From assembly GCA_016860845.1 (NCBI GenBank), contig BOKF01000074.1, forward strand, positions 1 to 40,211: DNA of 40,211 bases, read 5' to 3'. The stretch comes from Chloroflexota bacterium (lineage in GTDB: Bacteria > Chloroflexota > Anaerolineae > 4572-78 > J111). The translations under genes were made by a program, and so were the position numbers. Shown here in pieces: positions 33,825 through 40,211 of the stretch. The notes beneath the pieces are model-generated. The model was given only the letters and a program-made list of their open reading frames with translations. It had not been told where the DNA came from and did no database searches. How positions within the stretch are numbered: the first letter of the stretch is position 1; every line of letters begins with the position of its first letter.

Positions 33825-35774
33825 GTGGAAAATCGATCCCAAGATAAATATCTGATTGTCTTTCAACCCGCCGGATGTCAGGGCTATGTATCGTCCGGTC
33901 TGACCCTGTTGGAAGCGGCACGTCAGCTAGGGAGCGATATTGAGAGTATCTGCGGCGGGCAGCAGACTTGCGGTAAATGCAAGGTGGTGGCCGATTTTGG
34001 TGACTTTCCCAAGTATGGCATCAGTTCCAGACCGGAACATATTTCTCCATCCAGTGAGCTTGAGCAGGCTTACTGGCGTAAGCGACAACTTAATCCAGGC
34101 CAATATCGACTCTCTTGTGCGGCCCGAGTGCAGGGAAGTTTGGTCATCCACGTCCCGGAAGAAAGTCAGGCCCGTAAGCAGATCGTTCGAAAAAGTGCAA
34201 CAGCTCGCCAGGTAGAGATCGATCCGGCCATTCGCCAATATTTTGTTAAGGTCAAACCGGCCAAATTAGGCGACAACCGGGGCGACTGGGAACGGCTGCG
34301 AGCAGCACTGACCGAAACCCACGCCCTGCCCGAACTGCGGATAGACTACTTTGCCTTACGCGAGTTACAATCAACACTGCGTCAAGGTCATTGGGAGGTC
34401 ACCGTCACCATCTGGAACGACGATGAAGTCATCCGTATCCAGCCTGGTTATCAGGAGGGCGTCTATGGGATGGCTATCGATGTCGGCTCAACTACCGTGG
34501 CCGGTCACCTGGTTGATCTACGTACCGGTCAGCTTTTGGCGACCGAAGCGGCGATGAATCCTCAGACTGCTTACGGTGAAGATCTGATGAGCCGGATCAG
34601 CTACAGTATGCTGAATTCGGATGGGCTGGCTAAAATGCATGCCGCCATCATCGAGACCTTGTCCAGGCTGGTCAAACGAGCCACCCGGACGGCCAAGCTC
34701 AAACCTGAAGATGTTACCGAACTGGTGCTGGTCGGCAATACGGTTATGATTGAACTACTGCTAGGCATTGACCCAAAACCGGTGGGACACGCACCTTTTG
34801 CACTGGCTACTCACGACACAATAGATGTTAAAGCTCGTGATCTGGGCCTGGCCGCTCATGTTGGGGCCAACGTCCATATTCTGCCGTTAGAAGCAGGATA
34901 TGTGGGTGCGGACAATATGGCGGTAGTGATGGCCGAATTGCCTCATCTCCAGGAAGACATTGTTCTAATAATCGATATTGGCACAAATGCCGAGATCCTG
35001 GTTGGCAACAGGGAGAGATTGCTGGCAGCCTCTAGCCCGACCGGACCTGCTTTTGAGGGTGGTGAAATTTCACACGGAATGCGGGCTGCGCTCGGTGCTA
35101 TTGAAAAGGTTCGTATCGACCGAAAAACACTGACACCTCGCTTCAAAGTAATCGGCCAGGACTATTGGAGCGACCAATTGCCGGCTGAGGCTATTCAAGC
35201 TGCCGGAATTTGTGGCTCCGGGATGATCGATGCGGTAGCCGAGTTCTTCGCCAGCGGAATTATCGATGGGGAAGGTAAATTTGTGACAAAGACCCCTTCA
35301 CCCAATTTCCGACGAACTGATTACGTTGGTGAATATGTGCTAGCGACGGCAGCCCAAACTTCAACCGGGCAAGCAATTACCATCACCCAGAAGGATATTC
35401 GAGCCATCCAACTGGCCAAAAGCGCCCTTTACACTGGGGCCAAACTATTGATGCAGCGTCGAGGTGTCGCACACGTTGATCGAGTTTTGCTGGCCGGAGG
35501 ATTCGGGAGCCACATCGATAAAAAGCGGGCAATGATGATAGGTCTATTTCCCGATTGTGATCTGGAGCAGGTGTATCCTGTTGGCAACTCAGCGGGGGAT
35601 GGAGCAGTGATCTGCCTGTTGAATCGGACCCAACGGCAACAGGCTCGGAAGGTTGCTCGTTGGATCGAATATGTGGAGACAGCTATCGATCCGGCGTTTC
35701 AAACCAGTTTTTTGAGTGCTCTGGATTTACCCCATAGCACCGATGAATTTCCTCATTTGAGGTACCCTTTCTAG
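33825..35774 (+). CDS. RACE protein: ATP-dependent reductive activator of corrinoid proteins (RamA-like)
   Basis: The product is 649 aa, starting at GTG 33825. The N-terminal 2Fe-2S ferredoxin domain has Cys43, Cys49, Cys52 (CGGQQTCGKC) and Cys98. A linker leads to the ASKHA-type ATPase region from about residue 210 (YGMAIDVGSTTVAGHLVDL ... VLIIDIGTNAEIL ... ICGSGMIDAVAE ... LLAGGFGSHIDKKRA). RACE proteins return Co(II) to Co(I) using ATP and a low-potential electron donor. It likely services both corrinoid proteins here. GTTAACGCT occurs twice in the 73-base gap upstream (direct repeat). Confidence 0.92.
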   Translation: MENRSQDKYLIVFQPAGCQGYVSSGLTLLEAARQLGSDIESICGGQQTCGKCKVVADFGDFPKYGISSRPEHISPSSELEQAYWRKRQLNPGQYRLSCAARVQGSLVIHVPEESQARKQIVRKSATARQVEIDPAIRQYFVKVKPAKLGDNRGDWERLRAALTETHALPELRIDYFALRELQSTLRQGHWEVTVTIWNDDEVIRIQPGYQEGVYGMAIDVGSTTVAGHLVDLRTGQLLATEAAMNPQTAYGEDLMSRISYSMLNSDGLAKMHAAIIETLSRLVKRATRTAKLKPEDVTELVLVGNTVMIELLLGIDPKPVGHAPFALATHDTIDVKARDLGLAAHVGANVHILPLEAGYVGADNMAVVMAELPHLQEDIVLIIDIGTNAEILVGNRERLLAASSPTGPAFEGGEISHGMRAALGAIEKVRIDRKTLTPRFKVIGQDYWSDQLPAEAIQAAGICGSGMIDAVAEFFASGIIDGEGKFVTKTPSPNFRRTDYVGEYVLATAAQTSTGQAITITQKDIRAIQLAKSALYTGAKLLMQRRGVAHVDRVLLAGGFGSHIDKKRAMMIGLFPDCDLEQVYPVGNSAGDGAVICLLNRTQRQQARKVARWIEYVETAIDPAFQTSFLSALDLPHSTDEFPHLRYPF

Positions 35775-35836
35775 GGATCATTGGGACATCTTTCAGACAT
35801 CTTTTAGGAACTGCCCATCCAATGGGTTAAATGGTT

Positions 35837-37021
35837 TGAGAGTATTCGGTAATTAATAATGGGTGGTGATAGCCCCCAAAGCGAGTAGAATAAAGTTGGA
35901 CAGACTTAAACTACCGCTATCAGGAGGCTATCGTGAGTAACTTTAGCGTACTTTACCAAAATCAACCAATTGGCTTGAGCTTGCCCGCCACCGATTTGAG
36001 CGTGTTGCCGGCCAAGTTGAGCAAAAAGCTGTGGGTTAGTCCGGCAGAATTTATCAGGCTGACCCACGCGGTCGCGGTGGCCGAATGGGCCTTACACCTG
36101 AGCAACGGCTGGCGACCCCGTTTACCGGCCCCACCCCGCCGTGGTCCCCAAATCGTTTATCGGGACAGCACGATCATGGTGATGGCCGTGATCCAAGTAG
36201 CCTGGCAATTGGGTTACGAGGAAGTGAGCGACTACTTTCGCAACCACACTCCGGCCGCCCAAGCCGCTGAACTGCCACCGGGACGCCGGATCAGTGCGAG
36301 TCAGTATTGGGAACGACGACAGGCGTTGGGGGTGTTGCCCTTCTGGTTCTTCTTGGTCGTGATGGTCGGTCAATTGATGCGCCTGGGCGTCATTTATGGC
36401 ACGGATGTTATTCTGGATGGGACCACCCTGCAGGCTTGGTTTCATCACGATCCACAGGCGGGGTGGAGCTTTCCCAAACCCTGGAAGGGTTCAACCTGGG
36501 GTTACAAAGTCCACACCGTCCTGTGTCGCTGGTCACAGTTACCGATGATGTTTCTGGTCACGTCCGCCAACCGCCAAGAATTGGTCTTGGCTATCCCGTT
36601 GTTGAGCCTGATGGTGCTGTGTTTTGGCTTCACCATCCAGTTGGTGCGCGCCGATGCCGGTTATTTCACCACGCCGATTATGACCTTCATTCGCTGTGTC
36701 CTGGAAGCTAGCTTTGTCATTGATTACAACCTGCGTCGAAAGGGCAAACGCTTCTTGGCGACCTTGTTCTTTATTGACCAGTGGCGCTTCCACTTACGCC
36801 CACGAGCCATCATCGAGCGTCATTTCGCCTGGGCTAAACGCTATTTCGGTTTGGAAAGTGCCCGCTGGCAAGGTCGCCGCTTACCAACACACCGCTTTGG
36901 TCTACTCGGTGATGTTAGGCGTCGCTTTAGTGGCTCACCGTTATCAGCGGCCTGACCTGGCTGGTTCTCGTACCAGGGTTCTGGCCTTAAAAACTATCAG
37001 TTGAATTACCGAATACTCTCA
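35837..37021 (+). mobile_element. IS element with 18-bp perfect inverted repeats
   Basis: TGAGAGTATTCGGTAATT at 35837-35854 is repeated inverted at 37004-37021. The element is 1,185 bp with one transposase. No target duplication is visible at the flanks, so the insertion was probably accompanied by, or followed by, a deletion. Its right end supplies the stop codon that truncates the gene at 37022-37900. Confidence 0.88.
35933..37004 (+). pseudogene. DDE transposase (IS4/Transposase_11-like) with a frameshift near its end
   Basis: Frame one (35933-36955) has the DDE triad regions: ILDGTTLQAWF, VRADAGYFTTP and IIERHFAWAKRYFGLESARW. Near 36870 the conserved sense passes to another frame (AAYQHTALVYSVMLGVAL, HRYQRPDLAGSR) ending at TGA 37002-37004 inside the right inverted repeat. 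A single-base indel in the GGTCGCC stretch explains it. Frame one instead ends in an unlike tail. A programmed shift is possible but no clear slippery heptamer is seen. AGGAGG precedes the ATG at 35933. Confidence 0.8.
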
Positions 37022-37900
37022 TCTTATTTTGAGACTGGCTGTGCCAATTGGTGTAGTAATCTGTCCTTCCTTAGGATTAGAACCCCAGTCCGGGGTAAGA
37101 CTGCCGGGTCCGCCTGATATGGCATCCTGGTAGCCGATATTAGTCCCGCCGCTGTTGTAAAACTCGGCCCGGATAACCCATAGGCCCTCGCTACTATCTG
37201 GGTCAATCTCGCCCCGAACGAAAGCAGACAATTTATACGATGCGTTACCTGTAATTCCTTGACTGATCGAATTTGAAAGCAGATTACCGTAAGCGTGATT
37301 GCTAATAGAATAACCATAAGAGTTGTTACGGCCCGCCCCTGTCCCAAAATTTGAACGCCAAATCGAGGTTGCTGGAAATGCCACAGAAGAAGGTGCCTCT
37401 GTCCAGCCTGTCTGACCCTGTTCAAAATCCGGATTGGTGACAACTAAATTGCTATAAGCAGCTTGGATTAAGGGATCGGATGATGATTTGATGATGAAGG
37501 GAAGAAAAATGTAGCCTTCTGGGTCTCGAGGTTTAAATTCTTGCGTCGCCAGGGGAAGTGGGGTCGAGGTGGCTGTATCCTGCGGTGTCGCTGTTTCGAT
37601 TAGAGGTGGGGGGAGGGTTTGGATTGGAGTAACGGTAGCCGTTTCTGTTGGAGTCAGCGTTTCAGTTGGGGATAACTCGACCGTCTCGACAGGCGTAGCC
37701 GTCTCGGTCGAGGTAATTACGGTCGTTTCCGTAGCCGTTGCTTCAACCGAAGGGACCGGGGTCGGTGTTACCGTTGGCGGCTCTTCGGTTTGATAAACGG
37801 GCCGTCGAGGTGGGCTGGCAAAAGCAGATGCGGATGGAAATGAGGACAGTAACATCGAGACAACAGCTATCAAACGAATAATTAGATCTAAGTGTGGCAT
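37022..37900 (-). CDS. Secreted surface protein with Thr/Pro-rich linker, C-terminally cut by an IS
   Basis: From the ATG at 37898-37900 (GGGAG upstream) comes a signal peptide (LIIRLIAVVSMLLSSFPSASA), then about 100 residues of Thr/Pro/Glu repeats (TPTPVP, TETATPVE), a hydrophobic YIFLPFIIK motif, and a beta-rich domain beginning NLVVTNPDFEQGQTGW that looks like a carbohydrate-binding or discoidin-type jelly roll. The frame runs into the IS inverted repeat, whose TGA (37019-37021) ends it, so the native C-terminus is missing. The rest of the gene is not on the far side of the IS. Confidence 0.75.
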
Positions 37901-38106
37901 AGTAAACTCTCCCAAACAAACACATTGAAAGAAGGAAGCTTGCGGCGGGCTATTAACCGGTGGAAATGCCCAAGGGGAGAAAAGGAGGGGTGGACCCAAA
38001 GGACATATCAAAGTGAAAAAAAGCACAAGCTTCTTGCCAAAGAAGCTTACCAGACAAATCCTTCATTTTTCCTTCAATTTGGTTAGAGTTTAGTTGGAGT
38101 TTAGTT

Positions 38107-38135
38107 AAAAAAAGAAGCCCTGGGCAGGGCTTCTT
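38107..38135 (-). terminator. Intrinsic terminator of the response-regulator gene
   Basis: AAGAAGCCCT (38112-38121) and AGGGCTTCTT (38126-38135) form a perfect 10-bp stem with a 4-base loop. On the minus strand it is followed by a run of seven T (38107-38113). It lies 35 bases beyond the stop of the regulator gene. Confidence 0.9.
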
Positions 38136-38170
38136 AAGTCACTTCTTCGCTATTAAGCTGAAAGGGAGTC

Positions 38171-38893
38171 TTAGTTAGAGTTGCGCTTTTGAAAGCAATA
38201 ACCCAACCCGTACTCTGTTATCAAGTAGTGGGGCTGCTTAGGTTCTGCTTCAATTTTTTTACGTAAACGAACGACCGTTAATTGCAGATTATCAACGCTA
38301 GCCTCAGACTTCCACTCCCACAGGTATTGCAGAATTTGCTCGCGGGTTACAATTTGACCGGCGTGTTGGAAGAGGTAAGTCAATAGGGCATATTCCAACC
38401 GGCTCAAATGAACGGCTTGTCCACCTACCAGCACCCGATTTGCTTTCAAATCAAGCTGGAGATAGCCATCATCATAACGATGAGTTTTGTCTGTCGTAGC
38501 TACTGGGGCTATTCGTCTCAGGAGTGATTTGACCCGGGCCAAAAACACCCCGGCGTCAAACGGCTTTTCCAGGTAGTCATCCGCGCCTTCTTCAAAGCCG
38601 CGAATGATATTCTTCGCTCCTTGTGCCGCTGTCAGCATCAGGATGGGTACTTTGGAGTACTCTCGCAACCGGGTGCAGGTCTGCCAACCATCCAAATGGG
38701 GCATCATCACATCCAGAACTACCAGATCTGGGTGGTGCTGGTGATACTGTTGCAATCCTTCCAAACCATCCGTGGCTTCGTAAACCTCATAGCCGGCCTT
38801 GTTGAGAATGTACCTCAGCAAGCAGAGCATGTGGATATCATCGTCAACGAGCAAAATCTTGTGCCTGAATGTACCAGGCGTTATCGTAGTCAT
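38171..38893 (-). CDS. OmpR/PhoB-family response regulator
   Basis: The product is 240 aa from the ATG at 38893 (AGGA upstream); an in-frame TTG at 38938 would add 15 unlikely residues. Receiver domain: ILLVDDDIHML, phospho-acceptor Asp in LVVLDVMMPHLDGW, LMLTAA, and Lys in EKPFDAG. The C-terminal winged helix has LSRLEYALLTYLFQHAG, SVDNLQLTVVRLRKKIE and YGLGYCF. It binds DNA when phosphorylated. No histidine kinase is adjacent, so it is an orphan here. Confidence 0.93.
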   Translation of the reverse strand: MTTITPGTFRHKILLVDDDIHMLCLLRYILNKAGYEVYEATDGLEGLQQYHQHHPDLVVLDVMMPHLDGWQTCTRLREYSKVPILMLTAAQGAKNIIRGFEEGADDYLEKPFDAGVFLARVKSLLRRIAPVATTDKTHRYDDGYLQLDLKANRVLVGGQAVHLSRLEYALLTYLFQHAGQIVTREQILQYLWEWKSEASVDNLQLTVVRLRKKIEAEPKQPHYLITEYGLGYCFQKRNSN

Positions 38894-39144
38894 GGAGGTT
38901 CCTGAAGATGTCGGGATGGTTATTTTCTGGGTCTGCAACCTGGTTTACGCGGATGATCTTCCTGTTTGATAAAGTGTGTCTTACCGATTCAGCGTATTTT
39001 GAAACGCGGTGGAAATCATAGGGGAACTGTTTCTATACAGAATGTAGCTCTAAAAAATAAAGTATTGATAGTCTGTATTTATTCAGCAGTTAAATTGATT
39101 GGGTCCATAGTTGCGTAAAGTGACAAACTCACTAAAGTTCAGGT

Positions 39145-40211
39145 ATGTCGAGACGAGATGAGCTGATTGACCTGTGTCGGCGAGAGCCTGAAAAAGTTGT
39201 TGATTTGCTGCTGGCTCTGGAAGCCAAAGTAGCCAGCCTGGAAGCACGGCTCAACCGAACCAGTCAAAACAGCGATAAGCCTCCTTCAAGTGACGGGCTG
39301 AAAAAACCACCCCGCCAGCGGTCGAAATCGAAACGAAAGGCGGGCGGACAAAAAGGGCATCGCGGGACCACGCTCAAGTTCAGCGACCAGCCGGACCACA
39401 TCATTCCCTATGAGCCGGCCTGTTGCCAAGCTTGTGGGACCAACCTGGATCAGGTTGAAGGAGCGGTGGTGGCTCGTTGTCAGGAGGTCGAAATCCCGGA
39501 GAAACCGGTGCAAATTATTGAACATCAGTGCCTGGAAAAACAGTGTCCCGGCTGCGGGTGTCGCACCCGAGGCCAGTGGCCAGCATATCTCAGAGGGAAT
39601 GTGCAATATGGGCGGCGGTTCAAAGCCTTTTGCACCTATCTGTTGAACTACCAATTGCTGCCCTTTGAACGGACCGGGGAACTGCTGCACACGTTGTGTG
39701 GTTATCAGCCCGGTGGCGGGACGCTGCAAAGTATCCTGGAGCAGGCTTATGCCGCCCTTGAGCCAATCGAAAAGACGATTAAAGCCGCCGTGCGCGCTTC
39801 GCCCGTGGGTCATGGCGATGAAACCAGTCTTCGGGTGGCTGGACAAACCCAATGGTTGCATGTTTTCAGTAGCCTGCTGTACACCTACTATTACTGGAAC
39901 CAACATCGAGGTCAAAAAGCGCATCGGGCGGATGGCTCTCTACCTGAGTACCAAGGTGTTTTGATGCACGATGCCTACCGCTCCTATTTTGGCTATGGTT
40001 ATACTCATGCGCTGTGCAATGCTCATCTGTTACGGGAACTCCAGGCCTTGTATGAAACAGATCAGCGCCAACAGTGGGCTTGGCAGTTGAGGCGCTTGCT
40101 GCGCTTCGCCTAGGCAGTCGTCAAAACCATCCAAGATGCCGGCCACCCCTACTTGCCCGACCGTCAACGGGAGCGGATCGTGGCCTTGTTCGAGCATCTT
40201 GTGGTCCGGGC
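39145..40211 (+). pseudogene. IS66-family transposase (TnpC) with internal amber stop, runs off the window
   Basis: The first 322 codons show the IS66 order: N-terminal coiled coil (LLALEAKVASLEARL), the NSDKPPSSDG motif, a zinc finger (CQACG ... CPGCGC), first Asp region (GHGDETSLR) and second Asp region (VLMHDAYRSYF). At 40111-40113 a TAG interrupts an otherwise open frame that continues AVVKTIQDAGHPYLPDRQRE to the window end. A point change from a sense codon such as CAG or AAG is the simplest cause. The IS66 left end could not be placed in the 38939-39144 gap. Confidence 0.85.

Noticed and set aside
37569..37793. Valine/threonine-rich open frame on the plus strand
   Set aside because: It is the antisense shadow of the Thr/Pro repeat region of the secreted protein on the minus strand.
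37569..37793. Repetitive DNA as a CRISPR or tandem repeat array
   Set aside because: The repetition is irregular and explained by coding for TPT/TET linker repeats; there are no spaced identical repeats. No CRISPR array was seen in the window.
40111..40113. In-frame TAG in the IS66 transposase as a possible pyrrolysine codon
   Set aside because: Both amine methyltransferases here lack Pyl codons, no pyl genes are visible, and the gene is a transposase with no reason to use pyrrolysine. A point mutation is simpler.

Overview
The window looks like a chromosomal segment of a Chloroflexota bacterium (Anaerolineae/Caldilineae-like). This is inferred from gene style: a solute-binding lipoprotein with a long Val/Glu/Thr-rich linker after its lipobox, a HAMP protein with a coiled-coil tail, small proteins of a type I associate with this phylum, and dense mobile-element debris. 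No rRNA, tRNA or marker gene fixes the taxon.

Layout. (1) 1-4604: the 3' end of a HAMP membrane protein, an attC-like hairpin, then a three-gene set (four-helix membrane protein, zinc-phospholipase-C-like protein, Ig/CARDB-like protein). (2) 4620-7399: an IS5-family element whose transposase is split by a 1,922-bp serine-recombinase element. Both attachment halves, the 5-bp TTCAA core, the IS inverted repeats and a TTA target duplication are visible. (3) 7432-10562: a broken membrane-protein gene, a SAM methyltransferase, two small proteins, decayed fragments, and a 5'-truncated group II intron fused in frame to the start of a secreted-protein gene. (4) 10589-13469, minus strand: a corrinoid protein and a monomethylamine-methyltransferase (MtmB) homologue with Tyr where MtmB carries pyrrolysine, next to remains of aldehyde:ferredoxin oxidoreductase and xanthine-dehydrogenase-type genes. 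(5) 13825-35774, plus strand: a GntR/UTRA regulator with a consensus promoter, then a long catabolic run of two MDR dehydrogenases, an FGGY kinase, a DhnA/LsrF-type aldolase, a DapB/2,4-diaminopentanoate-dehydrogenase-like protein, an amidohydrolase, a Rieske oxygenase, an orphan formylmethanofuran:H4MPT formyltransferase (Ftr) homologue, a second corrinoid protein, a non-Pyl MttB-family methyltransferase, an aldo/keto reductase, a sugar-type ABC importer, a pterin-binding methyltransferase, a PhyH-type dioxygenase and a RACE corrinoid activator. (6) 35837-40211: an IS that truncates a secreted protein, a response regulator with a strong terminator, and an IS66 transposase with an internal amber codon.

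How the genes may work together. Both substrate:corrinoid methyltransferase families each have a corrinoid protein beside them. One pterin-binding methyltransferase could pass the methyl group to tetrahydrofolate, and one RACE protein could repair oxidised cobalt. Together these form a complete corrinoid demethylation route. The transporter, kinase, aldolase, dehydrogenases and amidohydrolase suggest that the substrate has a polyol- or sugar-like carbon skeleton bearing N-methyl groups. The substrate itself is not shown by the sequence. The candidate new system is this combined locus: a pyrrolysine-free MtmB homologue, a pyrrolysine-free MttB homologue, an Ftr-like protein with no methanofuran or methanopterin genes nearby, and oxygenases beside low-potential corrinoid chemistry.
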